Source: Lachnospiraceae bacterium AM48-27BH
GTDB lineage: Bacteria; Bacillota; Clostridia; Lachnospirales; Lachnospiraceae
Assembly (NCBI GenBank): GCA_003478355.1
Contig: QUFC01000042.1
Location: 1 to 38,878 of the forward strand
Direction: 5' to 3'
DNA: 38,878 bases
The notes below the pieces were generated by a model that saw only the letters and a program-made list of their open reading frames with translations, ran no database searches and was not told the DNA's origin. Of the stretch, positions 16,158 through 23,930 are shown piece after piece. Position numbers and translations under genes: made by a program. How positions within the stretch are numbered: the first letter of the stretch is position 1; each line of letters opens with the position of its first letter.

Positions 16158-16442
16158 CTACCGTATCCAACCAGATTCGTTGTCCGGGAAGGAAATTTGC
16201 TCTGAATCATAGATTATGATTTTTACATGGGCATGATTGCTGCGAAAACGGGAAAGCGTTTCCTCAAACTTGTCAGGAGAAATATCTTCGTCAAGATGCA
16301 CACACGGTTCAGGCTGCTGTTGTTCGGACGCTTTTTTGATTCTCTTTTGATTTTCGTCCAGAATAAAATCCAGCTGCTTCATCAGAAACCAGCCAAACAG
16401 GAACATTAGAGATGTCACAACGATCAAAACCAGATCTGTCAT
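16158..16442 (-). CDS. Small single-pass membrane protein in the potassium uptake operon
   Basis: A 94-residue protein with one N-terminal membrane helix (LVLIVVTSLMFLFGWFLM, about residues 4-21), then a charged helical linker and a compact cytoplasmic tail ending ISFPDNESGWIR. I do not recognise a named family. It lies between ktrA (17 bp upstream) and kdpD (46 bp downstream) on the same strand, so it is very probably part of the operon and may be an accessory of KtrB or of the KdpD sensor. GGTGAG sits a few bases upstream of its start. Alternative: a nonessential operon passenger. The coding frame is credible because spacing to both neighbours is tight and there is no overlap. Confidence 0.72.
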   Translation of the reverse strand: MTDLVLIVVTSLMFLFGWFLMKQLDFILDENQKRIKKASEQQQPEPCVHLDEDISPDKFEETLSRFRSNHAHVKIIIYDSEQISFPDNESGWIR

Positions 16443-16459
16443 ATTGTCTCACCGTCCGT

Positions 16460-17107
16460 TCAGATTCGGAAGCACTTTTGCAGCGCTTTGTACTCACCTA
16501 ATGCTAAGATAGTCGTCTTTTGTGACAGCACCGTATCCGGTGTGATAGAAACATTGGTTTTTCCCGAATGCTTGATACCAAGAATGTTGATTCCAAACTT
16601 TCTGCGGATATCCAGCTCTCCAATGCTTTTGCCGATCCATTCTTCCGGAATTTCTACTTCAAAAATAGCGTGCTGATCGTCAATCTCTATGTAATCGAAA
16701 ATATGATCGGCTGTATAGCGGATTGCTGCCCATTTTGCCACCTGTTTTTCCGGGTAGACCACATGGTCGGCGCCGTTGCGAAGCAGAAACTTCGCCTGCA
16801 CATCACGTTCGGCACGCGACACCACACATTTTGCGCCCAATTCCTTCAGAAGCGACGTTGTTTCCAGCGAGTTCTGAAAGCTGCCGCCAATGGTCACGAG
16901 GCAGACATCAAAATTTCCGATACCAAGAGAACGAAGAAACTCCGCGTTTGTGCTGTCGCCGATTTGTGCGTTGGTGACATACGGCAGTACATCATTGATT
17001 CGTTCCTCGTTTGTATCGACCGCCATGATCTGATGACCCAGCTGAGAAAGCTGCATGGCGATATGCCGCCCAAAGCGACCTGCTCCAACCAGTAAAATGT
17101 TTTTCAT
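16460..17107 (-). CDS. ktrA: Potassium uptake regulatory protein KtrA/TrkA (RCK domains)
   Basis: A 215-residue cytoplasmic gating subunit of a Ktr/Trk potassium transporter. RCK-N is a Rossmann fold with LLVGAGRFGRHIAMQL (residues 4-19) and the acidic D31 (MAVDTNEERI) expected for nucleotide binding, followed by DVCLVTIGGSFQNSLETTSLLKELGAKCVVSRA. RCK-C begins near residue 135 (FEVEIPEEWIGKSIGELDIRRKFGINILGI), where c-di-AMP binds in many Firmicute homologues. It sits just downstream of the membrane subunit ktrB, with 18 bp between the genes. The length is normal for single-RCK KtrA proteins. Confidence 0.94.
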   Translation of the reverse strand: MKNILLVGAGRFGRHIAMQLSQLGHQIMAVDTNEERINDVLPYVTNAQIGDSTNAEFLRSLGIGNFDVCLVTIGGSFQNSLETTSLLKELGAKCVVSRAERDVQAKFLLRNGADHVVYPEKQVAKWAAIRYTADHIFDYIEIDDQHAIFEVEIPEEWIGKSIGELDIRRKFGINILGIKHSGKTNVSITPDTVLSQKTTILALGEYKALQKCFRI

Positions 17108-17125
17108 AGGAATTTTCTCCTCCTC

Positions 17126-18466
17126 TTATCCAATCGTGATTTTTTCAAGCGGTAGCTTCGCAATACTCGCTTTTTTGCCGGATAGTGCCGCATAAATAAG
17201 GGTAAGACCACCGACCCTGCCCAGATACATGAGTGCAATCAGTACCATTTGTGAGGGAATATGCAGCTGCGGTGTAATACCCAGTGTCAGGCCTACTGTG
17301 CCTACCGCCGACGCCGTTTCATACAGGCACGCAGAAAATGGCAGGCTTTCATATGCGCTGATAAAGACAGCACCGCTAAAGAACAGTGTAAGGTACATTG
17401 TCAGAATCGTCGCAGCGGTCTTGACGGCACTGCAATCGACTCTGCGTCCGAAAAATTGAGCACTCTCACGCTGGCGGAAGGTCGCAGCAGCATTGGCAAG
17501 AAGGACGGCCAGCGTTGTTGTTTTCATGCCGCCTGCTGTAGAGCCAGGTGAGCCGCCAATGAGCATCAGCAGGATTATCACGCCCTGCGATGCACTGGAC
17601 ATCGCAGATAGATTTACTGTGTTGAAGCCTGCTGTCCTTGGCGTAATGGACTGAAAAAAGGATACCAGCAACCGATTTCCAGCGGGCAGCGCAGAAAAGT
17701 CTGCAAAAAAGAAAAATGTGGCGGGCAGAACAATAAGAAGACATGTCGTGACGAGTATCACCTTGCTCTGCATCCGATAGCGATGAAACTGCCATTTGTT
17801 TTCGCAAATGTCATCCCAAGTCAGAAAGCCGATGCCGCCGACTACGATCAGCAGCATAATTGTGATATTGATTAGCAGAGAGCCTGTGTAGCCAGTGAGG
17901 GATGGATAAAGATTGTTTTTTGTTCCCAAAATGTCAAATCCGGCATTACAAAAGGCAGATATGGAATGAAACACCGCCATCCAGACACCGCGTAATCCAT
18001 AATCACGGCAAAACACCGGCAGCATAGCAAGTGCGCCCAGCAGTTCAATCAGAAATGTCCCACGCAGGATAAAACGCGTCAGCCGAACGATCCCACCAAC
18101 TTTCGGTGCTGAGATGGCATCCTGCATGGTGCTGCGCTGCATCAGAGAGATTTTTCGCCCGGACAGCAGTGCAAACGATGCCGCAACGGTCACAACGCCA
18201 AGCCCACCGATCTGGATTAGCCCTAAAATGACAACTTGCCCGAAGACTGACCAATAGCTCCCGGTATCCTGTACCACAAGCCCCGTTACACAGACGGCAG
18301 AGGTCGCGGTAAATAGCGCTTCATTGAAAGGTGTTACGTTTCTGGCTATTGTGGAAATCGGCAGCATCAGCAGCAACGTCCCAAGCAAAATGACTCCGGC
18401 AAAACCTAATATAATAATTTGGAAAGACGAAAGGCGGCGCTTTCGACGAATGATTTCCTCTGGCAT
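17126..18466 (-). CDS. ktrB: Potassium uptake membrane subunit KtrB/TrkH
   Basis: A 446-residue potassium translocation subunit with four pseudo-repeated M1-P-M2 units. Each pore loop shows its selectivity glycine: SAVCVTGLVV, SAFCNAGFD, TPRTAGFNT and SAVGTVGLT. The start at 18466 is preferred to the frame start at 18508 because AAGGAGCTGC lies 8-15 nt upstream on the minus strand, giving MPEEIIRRKRRLSSF. It is the first gene of the operon ktrB-ktrA-orf-kdpD-kdpE. A 27-nt leader follows a TATAAT box. With KtrA it takes up K+ (usually with Na+ or H+) at the cytoplasmic membrane. Length and motifs indicate an intact gene. Confidence 0.94.
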   Translation of the reverse strand: MPEEIIRRKRRLSSFQIIILGFAGVILLGTLLLMLPISTIARNVTPFNEALFTATSAVCVTGLVVQDTGSYWSVFGQVVILGLIQIGGLGVVTVAASFALLSGRKISLMQRSTMQDAISAPKVGGIVRLTRFILRGTFLIELLGALAMLPVFCRDYGLRGVWMAVFHSISAFCNAGFDILGTKNNLYPSLTGYTGSLLINITIMLLIVVGGIGFLTWDDICENKWQFHRYRMQSKVILVTTCLLIVLPATFFFFADFSALPAGNRLLVSFFQSITPRTAGFNTVNLSAMSSASQGVIILLMLIGGSPGSTAGGMKTTTLAVLLANAAATFRQRESAQFFGRRVDCSAVKTAATILTMYLTLFFSGAVFISAYESLPFSACLYETASAVGTVGLTLGITPQLHIPSQMVLIALMYLGRVGGLTLIYAALSGKKASIAKLPLEKITIG

Positions 18467-18499
18467 AAAAAGCAGCTCCTTATCAGTTTTGATAAAAAA

Positions 18500-18505
18500 A
18501 TTATA
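18500..18505 (-). promoter_or_regulatory. -10 box of the ktr-kdp operon promoter
   Basis: On the minus strand the bases read TATAAT, perfectly placed about 34 nt ahead of the ktrB start. The matching -35 position (18523-18528, TCCATT) is a poor match to TTGACA. A good -10 with a poor -35 overlapped by a direct repeat is what one expects of an activator-dependent promoter, fitting control by KdpE. The leader is too short for a riboswitch. Confidence 0.6.
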
Positions 18506-18517
18506 CAACCGGAGATT

Positions 18518-18562
18518 TTAAGAATGGATAAGGAATGTTTGCGGCGCATTAAGATTGGATAA
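18518..18562 (-). repeat. 14-bp direct repeat overlapping the ktr -35, candidate KdpE operator
   Basis: TTAAGAATGGATAA (18518-18531) and TTAAGATTGGATAA (18549-18562) differ at one base and lie 31 bp apart, about three helical turns. On the minus strand they read TTATCCATTCTTAA and TTATCCAATCTTAA, the first covering the -35 region. OmpR/PhoB-type regulators bind such direct repeats and can substitute for a weak -35. The repeat is certain; the protein partner is inferred from the operon content. Confidence 0.6.
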
Positions 18563-18602
18563 AGATAGGGAGAATTGTGCATGGTTTCGTTGCTGGAATT
18601 AG

Positions 18603-18668
18603 TTTACAATATTTTACAAGATTTTCTTTTTGGGGCTTTACGCCAGGCTGGATTCATGGTAGTATAAC
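18603..18668 (+). promoter_or_regulatory. Tandem TTTACAA sites and weak promoter for the downstream surface genes
   Basis: TTTACAA occurs at 18603-18609 and 18613-18619, exactly 10 bp apart, the classical spacing of OmpR/PhoB half-sites. A weak promoter follows: TTTACG (18637-18642), 17 bp, TAGTAT (18660-18665), each 4 of 6 to consensus. It would drive the gene starting at 18821. This is the largest gene-free stretch of the window (18467-18820) and also holds the ktr promoter and three small hairpins. Confidence 0.3.
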
Positions 18669-18704
18669 AGATACAAATAGTTGCATCAATTCTAAAGATA
18701 AGTC

Positions 18705-18777
18705 GCAGAAGTTCATTTCTGCAGAGACATCTGTCTCATAAGGTTATTCTAAGTTTCAAAAGCGGCGCGTTCGCTGC
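18705..18777 (+). promoter_or_regulatory. Leader with three consecutive small hairpins
   Basis: GCAGAA/TTCTGC (18705-18710 with 18717-18722), GAGAC/GTCTC (18724-18728 with 18733-18737) and GCGGCG/CGCTGC (18762-18767 with 18772-18777, tetraloop CGTT) lie in series in the presumed 5' leader of the DUF6273 gene. None is followed by a U-tract. No riboswitch or T-box consensus was recognised. Confidence 0.35.
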
Positions 18778-18820
18778 GGATTCAATTGATTTTAAATTTC
18801 ATATGGAAGAGGGGATGTTT

Positions 18821-19780
18821 ATGTTTGCGCCCTGTAATACCTGTGCCTACGAGCATGTGGTGGAAAATCGTCTGGAAAATGACAGGGAGATCTTGTCAGC
18901 AGCCGGACAATGCTTACGTGATGGCGACACGGCAGCTGTGTTTTATGTGACAGGGAGAAATTATGTGCCGGAGGGAACCGTTCTGAAAAATTTTTATGGG
19001 GATTCGCTGGAATACTCAGTTTCGTTGGAAAGGACAGAATGGTTTCAGGGAGAATGGCTTCAAACCATGCGGTTTGCGGTGAAATGGAAGGATTTTGAAG
19101 GTTCTGGGAATCAGGAAGGCTCTGAGAGTATAGAAGAACTGTCATCTGGTTCAGCAGACGATATCTGCTACTGGAAGATCGGAGATCGGATCAGCAGGGA
19201 AATTGATGGGAAATTCTTTGCATTTCGTTGTATTGACCAGAATTATTATGGTGCAGAGGATTCAGGTCAGGCGGGAGCGCTGTTTTTGTGCGATCAGGTG
19301 ATTCCATGGGACTATGGCTCCTGCTCTGCTTATGAAAAACTGGAAGATGGCAGTTATGGGTATGTGTATCATAAAGGTCCTATTGAGGCTTTTGGGAGAA
19401 ATGAGGAGTACAAATACTCTGCGGTGCGTGAGTATCTTGGACAGGTGGCCAAAGAATGGGAAGAACAAGGGTATCAGATGAAGAATGTCCGTACTGGACG
19501 GACTTATACCTATACAGGTCAGACGAAAGAACGGAGTTTTGAGCAATTTTCGGAACAGGATCTGACTGCCCATCCAAGCAGCTACCAGCAGATGACAGAC
19601 CGGGTATTTTTGCTGTCGGTGGAAGAAGCCATCCGGTACCGGGATGAACTTTGGAAATTTAGTGGAATGGACTGGCTGCGCCCGGCATCCACCAGATATT
19701 GGCTGAGAACTGCATGGGAAGAGAAGGTGGTGAAGGCACGGGACAGGCATATGCTGTGGATCTGGTCAAAGGATGCATAG
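18821..19780 (+). CDS. DUF6273-domain protein, C-terminus frameshifted
   Basis: A protein of 319 residues from ATG 18821, chosen because AGAGGGG (18808-18814) lies at good distance; ATG 18803 in the same frame has no such site. The C-terminal third carries the DUF6273 pattern: RVFLLSVEEAIRYRDELWKFSGMDWLRPASTRYWLRTAW. Members end in a G-(I/V)-RPAF motif. That motif is present here but one frame back, after the stop: GCIAPVDVGDTCGIRPAFVV, ending at 19851. One missing base in the A-run near 19766-19768 explains this; the restored protein would be 343 residues. No signal peptide is visible, so it may be cytoplasmic. Function is unknown; the domain is common in Lachnospiraceae, often next to surface genes, as here. 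Confidence 0.7.
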   Translation: MFAPCNTCAYEHVVENRLENDREILSAAGQCLRDGDTAAVFYVTGRNYVPEGTVLKNFYGDSLEYSVSLERTEWFQGEWLQTMRFAVKWKDFEGSGNQEGSESIEELSSGSADDICYWKIGDRISREIDGKFFAFRCIDQNYYGAEDSGQAGALFLCDQVIPWDYGSCSAYEKLEDGSYGYVYHKGPIEAFGRNEEYKYSAVREYLGQVAKEWEEQGYQMKNVRTGRTYTYTGQTKERSFEQFSEQDLTAHPSSYQQMTDRVFLLSVEEAIRYRDELWKFSGMDWLRPASTRYWLRTAWEEKVVKARDRHMLWIWSKDA

Positions 19781-19934
19781 CGCCGGTGGATGTGGGAGAT
19801 ACCTGTGGGATACGTCCGGCATTTGTGGTGACCCAGGCAGCGAGCCGATAGGTGGGGAACAGATATGTGCTCCAAAAGGGAATGGTGAAGATACGGACGT
19901 TCGACTTAAACATAAAAGAAAGAGAGGGAGAAGC

Positions 19935-21557
19935 GTGAGAAAACAAAAACATTGGAAACGGAATCAGAAGATTGCGGTGCTGGCAGCAGGAAGCCTGCTG
20001 GCGCAATGTGTGGGTGTGGGAATCCCGGTGAGAGCGGAGATAAAACATGTGGAAGTTTCGGAGGGAATGACGTGGGAAAGAGCCACGGCTTCTGATGCGA
20101 GTGTGCTGCCAGATGATGGTGCATGGATAGATGGGGAGAAAGTGACACTAGAGAAAGCGACTCCGGCTCAGGCGGAACGGATTGCATCCATCAGCCTGCT
20201 GGCATCACCAGGTAATTTATGGGAAAACTGGCCTGAAACCATGGATTTTCCGGGAGATGGCACAGAAGAAGCGCCTTACCAGATCAATTCGCTGTCCCGT
20301 CTACTGGGATTTTCCAGATCCGTGGCGGAAGGTAACTCCTATGAGGGACAATTCTTTGAACTGACCAGGGATCTGGATCTTGGTGGACTAAATCTGAATC
20401 ACGGAAGCTGGAACCCTATCGGCTGGTATCAGAATGCAGAAGAGATGGATGGGGAGATCACCTGTGGGTTCCGGGGGACATTCGACGGGGCAGGCCATAC
20501 GATCAAGGGATTGAAAATCGCAGATGCGTCCAGGAAGCTGGTCAATGCCGGTCTGTTTGGCTGGATTGACGGTGGAACCGTCAAAAATCTGGAGATCAAG
20601 GCAGCGAATATCAGTGGAGAAGGAAATCTGGGTATTTTAGCGGGCAGAATTACAGGAAATGCAGTGATCTACAACGTAAAAGTATCCGGCTTTGTCCACG
20701 GAGAGACAGGAAATGCAGGTGGCCTGGCGGCGGTTTTGGAAGGTGATGGAGAACGTGTAACCGTGGAAAACTGCAGGGCAGAAAATGTGGTAGTCAATTC
20801 GGAAGGCCAGGACAGTTTTACCGGCGGAATCGCAGGAGCAGCAAAGGAAGCAGATCTGGTGGATTGTCTGGTAAGCACCCAGAATGGAACCGCAGACCGG
20901 ATCAGGGGCAAAGGCTATGTAGGCGGCATGGTTGGCGTAATGGAAGATGCAAATCTTTACAATTCCTACGTCAATGGAACCATCGGAGGAAATGGTTCCC
21001 GCGCAGCAGGTGGAATTGTCGGAAAATATCAGGGCGGAAGTATCGTGATGGCCCGGATGGCTGGCGAGGTGGCTCGGACCTATCAGGGAACGGCAGCTAG
21101 AGAAGGGACCTTTGTGGGAACCAGAGACTGGGCGGATGTATTTACCTATGGAATGGAAAAGGGTGATAACCTGGCGTATTTATTTACCAATTCCGCGTCA
21201 AAAGCGAAGCATGTATTCGGTTCTGTTATTGATGGGGATAACATTTTCATGGAAAATGCCCATATAGGCTATTGGACGGATCATGAGACCCGTTATACCA
21301 CGATTTCCGGGGAGATGGAAAAACGGAATCCGGAACGGTATTTTTATGAGGAACTGGAGGATGGAATCCGGTCCATCATCACCAGACGGCTGGGCAATGA
21401 ATTTTCTGCGTCAGGAGCGGCAGAGGACTTACGTTTCCGGCTGGATCATTTTGCACCGGGATATCAGGGAGAGCCGGTAGAGGCTATCTGCTGTCTGTGC
21501 CGCGGATTGATGCCAGAAACAGCAACGGAACCTACGATACGGACGTGGCGGTGCTGA
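19935..21557 (+). CDS. GLUG-repeat surface protein, N-terminal fragment
   Basis: A secreted protein beginning at GTG 19935 (AGGGAG just upstream): VRKQKHWKRNQKIAVLAAGSLLAQCVGVGIPVRA is a clear signal peptide. The next 40 residues contain ATASDAS, like the ATPSDA motif of the giant adhesin downstream. From about residue 100 come right-handed beta-helix/GLUG-type repeats: GTFDGAGHTIKGL, GLFGWIDGGTVKNLEI, GILAGRITGNAVIYNVKVSG, GGIAGAAKEADLVDC, GGMVGVMEDANLYNSYVNG, GGIVGKYQGGSIV. After GEPVEA (about 21483) this frame turns into a cysteine-rich nonsense tail, whereas the frame one base back continues as YLLSVPRIDARNSNGTYDTDV. With one base restored, this and the next fragment form one 1,245-residue protein. 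Confidence 0.85.
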   Translation: MRKQKHWKRNQKIAVLAAGSLLAQCVGVGIPVRAEIKHVEVSEGMTWERATASDASVLPDDGAWIDGEKVTLEKATPAQAERIASISLLASPGNLWENWPETMDFPGDGTEEAPYQINSLSRLLGFSRSVAEGNSYEGQFFELTRDLDLGGLNLNHGSWNPIGWYQNAEEMDGEITCGFRGTFDGAGHTIKGLKIADASRKLVNAGLFGWIDGGTVKNLEIKAANISGEGNLGILAGRITGNAVIYNVKVSGFVHGETGNAGGLAAVLEGDGERVTVENCRAENVVVNSEGQDSFTGGIAGAAKEADLVDCLVSTQNGTADRIRGKGYVGGMVGVMEDANLYNSYVNGTIGGNGSRAAGGIVGKYQGGSIVMARMAGEVARTYQGTAAREGTFVGTRDWADVFTYGMEKGDNLAYLFTNSASKAKHVFGSVIDGDNIFMENAHIGYWTDHETRYTTISGEMEKRNPERYFYEELEDGIRSIITRRLGNEFSASGAAEDLRFRLDHFAPGYQGEPVEAICCLCRGLMPETATEPTIRTWRC

Positions 21558-23671
21558 CAGCTATGCCGGGTTCCAATCAGTCCTATTATCGCTCCATTGA
21601 CAAGGACCATGTGGCGGCGGTGGCGCCGGGTGTGGCAGTGACTGTGGTGACTGCGCCGAAAAATGACGAGGAAAACCGCTACCAGATGGTAGTGGATGAG
21701 AAAGAGCCGGGAGGCGTTCTGCCGCCGACCTACCTGGATGACAATGGTCAGATCCAGCCTATGAATTATGTATCCGGTGGAAGTTATACCTTTCAGATGC
21801 CGTCCCGTGATACAGAGATCAATGTCCGTTATCAGAAGGTCACCACGAGAATTCAGATCACTCCTTCGGATATGACCTTTCACGTAGTGCAGACCCGCAG
21901 CGGTGATCGGAAAAATCCGGATGTTTGTACCGAGGTGCGGACAGGGGAAGGGGTTCTGATCGCCAGATATCTGAATGATGTGCCGGATCAGTCGGTGGAG
22001 ATCCAGCCAGTACGGATACATGGGGAACATAACAGCGCGGGAGATACCATTTCCAGAACCATGAAGTGGATGGTGGATGACGCGGATCTTTTGCAGCTGG
22101 CGGCGGAAGAGGGCTACACGACAGAGGATGCCCGGATCATTCCAAGAATCAGCAGTTCTTTTATTCAAAACATTCTAAAGAAGCAGATCAAGGCTCAGGC
22201 AGACAGTCAGTATCAGGAGCCGATTTCAGCAACGATTTATAAGACAAGTGGTGTTGTGACCGCCATGACGGATCCGGATTATTCGGTGGGAAATCAGCCG
22301 GTATACGGAAATTGCCGGGTTCATGTCACATTCCAGATCAAGGATCAGACCACCAGACGGGTGGAAGGACTGGATTTAAATAAGAGAAATCTGAATTTTA
22401 CCATTACCAGGGTATTGAGTGGGGACCGGAAAGCACCGCAGGAGAAATATCTGTGTACGGGAGACACGGTGTTATCAGCGTCATTGATCCCGGAGCAGCC
22501 ATTTTACCAGAATGTAACCTGGAAGGACCAGGAAAATGGAAAGAATCTGAGACTTTCCAGCATGGGGACTCATGGGGAAGAGTGTAAGGTAACTGTCCGG
22601 TATGATGAAAAAGGACAGGAACATCCCGCATGGATCCAGAATGTGGTCAATGCAGATGACCAGAAATGGCAGGAAGATCCGTATGGAAAACGGGCCGGAG
22701 GCGCTTCTTATAGCGAGACAGTGACTGCAACTTCAGAGGACCAGACCCATGGCGTGATCACGGCTCAGTGCCAGGTTACGGTGAATTTCAGAACCCTGGA
22801 CCAGACGGTGGTCCATCCAGAGTCTGTGGCGATTACTCCTGGACAGATTTCCTTTGATCTTCATGTGAAGAAAACGGGAACCAGATATGCGCCGGTAAGG
22901 GTAAACCAGGAATTTGAACCAATCCGGGCAGCAGGTATCGTAAAACCAGTGTTTTCTGTGGATGAACGACCAGAAGGATACCATGACCAGGTGCAGTGGA
23001 GTCTGTCGGATGACCAGTGTATATCCGTAGATTCCAGTGGAAAATTAAGTCCAAAACCGGAGGCTTTGTGGATCACGGAGTTATTAGACGGTACGGCTTA
23101 CGGGGCAGTGAAAGAGGATCAGAAAACCGTCTGGCTGACTGCAAAAACGGTGGATCAGGGATTGGAAGCGAAGATCCCGGTAACCTTAAAGTTAACCGTT
23201 GAGAATCAGGTGCAGCCGATCCGGAGCAGCACGGGTGGTTCTTCCAGAGGATCATCGGGAGGTTCTTCCACCAGGTCTTCTTCCGGAACCACAGTCGGTG
23301 GAACGAAAAACGCTACATCCTCTGTGCTTCCGTCCTATGTAGTGACGGGGAAATGGATTCAGAATGCCGCAGGAAAATGGTTATTTACGGATCAGAAACG
23401 GACTTATGTCAATGAATGGGCGGCAGTACATAATCCATATGCTGATACTTCGAAAGGGCAGAGCGCATTTGACTGGTTCCGGTTTGACAAGGACGGATTT
23501 ATGGTGACCGGATGGTTTACAGACAAGGACGGAAACCGCTATTATTTAAGCCCTGTTTCTGACGGAACCCAGGGACGCATGGTGACTGGGTGGCAGACGA
23601 TCGATGGAAGATCCTATTATTTTCAGGAAGAATCCAATGGAACCAGAGGGGCATTGCGGGAGGTACAGTAA
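21497..23671 (+). CDS. GLUG surface protein, C-terminal fragment with cell-wall-binding repeats
   Basis: Continuation of the preceding gene in the -1 frame; the GTG at 21497 has no ribosome binding site and is only the first possible start, as the frame is already open upstream (YLLSVPRIDARN). It contains several beta-sandwich modules with a recurring pattern (ITPSDMTFHVVQTRSGDRKNPDV, LNFTITRVLSGDRKAPQEKY, ITPGQISFDLHVKKTGTRYAPV), three copies of one domain type separated by about 190-230 residues. A Ser/Gly/Thr-rich linker (SSTGGSSRGSSGGSSTRSSSG) leads to C-terminal choline/glucan-binding-type repeats (GKWIQNAAGKWLFTD, GFMVTGWFTDKDGNRYYLSP, GRMVTGWQTIDGRSYYFQE), which would attach the protein to the cell wall noncovalently. 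Confidence 0.85.
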   Translation: MPRIDARNSNGTYDTDVAVLTAMPGSNQSYYRSIDKDHVAAVAPGVAVTVVTAPKNDEENRYQMVVDEKEPGGVLPPTYLDDNGQIQPMNYVSGGSYTFQMPSRDTEINVRYQKVTTRIQITPSDMTFHVVQTRSGDRKNPDVCTEVRTGEGVLIARYLNDVPDQSVEIQPVRIHGEHNSAGDTISRTMKWMVDDADLLQLAAEEGYTTEDARIIPRISSSFIQNILKKQIKAQADSQYQEPISATIYKTSGVVTAMTDPDYSVGNQPVYGNCRVHVTFQIKDQTTRRVEGLDLNKRNLNFTITRVLSGDRKAPQEKYLCTGDTVLSASLIPEQPFYQNVTWKDQENGKNLRLSSMGTHGEECKVTVRYDEKGQEHPAWIQNVVNADDQKWQEDPYGKRAGGASYSETVTATSEDQTHGVITAQCQVTVNFRTLDQTVVHPESVAITPGQISFDLHVKKTGTRYAPVRVNQEFEPIRAAGIVKPVFSVDERPEGYHDQVQWSLSDDQCISVDSSGKLSPKPEALWITELLDGTAYGAVKEDQKTVWLTAKTVDQGLEAKIPVTLKLTVENQVQPIRSSTGGSSRGSSGGSSTRSSSGTTVGGTKNATSSVLPSYVVTGKWIQNAAGKWLFTDQKRTYVNEWAAVHNPYADTSKGQSAFDWFRFDKDGFMVTGWFTDKDGNRYYLSPVSDGTQGRMVTGWQTIDGRSYYFQEESNGTRGALREVQ

Positions 23672-23709
23672 CAAAATAATATCTCTAATAGAGTTATAAA
23701 AATGATGTT

Positions 23710-23898
23710 GGGGTCAAAAGCTTTTGACCCCTCTGATACCGGATTGCTCTGCACTGCGTGCTCCCGCAATTCTCAAAAACATTCGTAATTCGCTCATTTT
23801 TCTTTGAAAAATGGCTGCTTACTCATGTTTTTGGCGGGTCTCAAGGTCAAAAATTCTCCTGCAAGCAAGCTTGCGTCGAACTTCTGACCTTTTGACCC
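23710..23898. repeat. MITE-like palindromic intergenic element
   Basis: The 259-bp gap between the GLUG and transglutaminase genes is unusually structured. GGGTCAAAAG (23711-23720) recurs inverted as CTTTTGACCC at 23889-23898, giving 10-bp terminal inverted repeats about 188 bp apart. The left end is itself a perfect palindrome (two 11-bp halves, 23710-23720 and 23721-23731), usable as a terminator. Inside are CATTTTT/AAAAATG and GCAAG/CTTGC hairpins, and TGATACC/GGTATCA lies at 23735-23741 and 23900-23906. No coding capacity. A nonautonomous mobile element is the likeliest reading; a double terminator is the alternative. Confidence 0.5.
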
Positions 23899-23930
23899 TG
23901 GTATCATAAAAATGAAAGGATGGCGGAAGG

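Noticed and set aside
18467..18499. c-di-AMP (ydaO-type) riboswitch ahead of ktrB
   Set aside because: The leader between the -10 and the start is only about 27 nt, far too short for this class.
18803..18820. Upstream ATG 18803 as start of the DUF6273 gene
   Set aside because: No Shine-Dalgarno upstream, while AGAGGGG precedes ATG 18821 at a good distance.
21464..22168. Minus-strand open frame (234 codons) opposite the GLUG gene
   Set aside because: Shadow of the plus-strand gene, His/Arg-rich with no family features.
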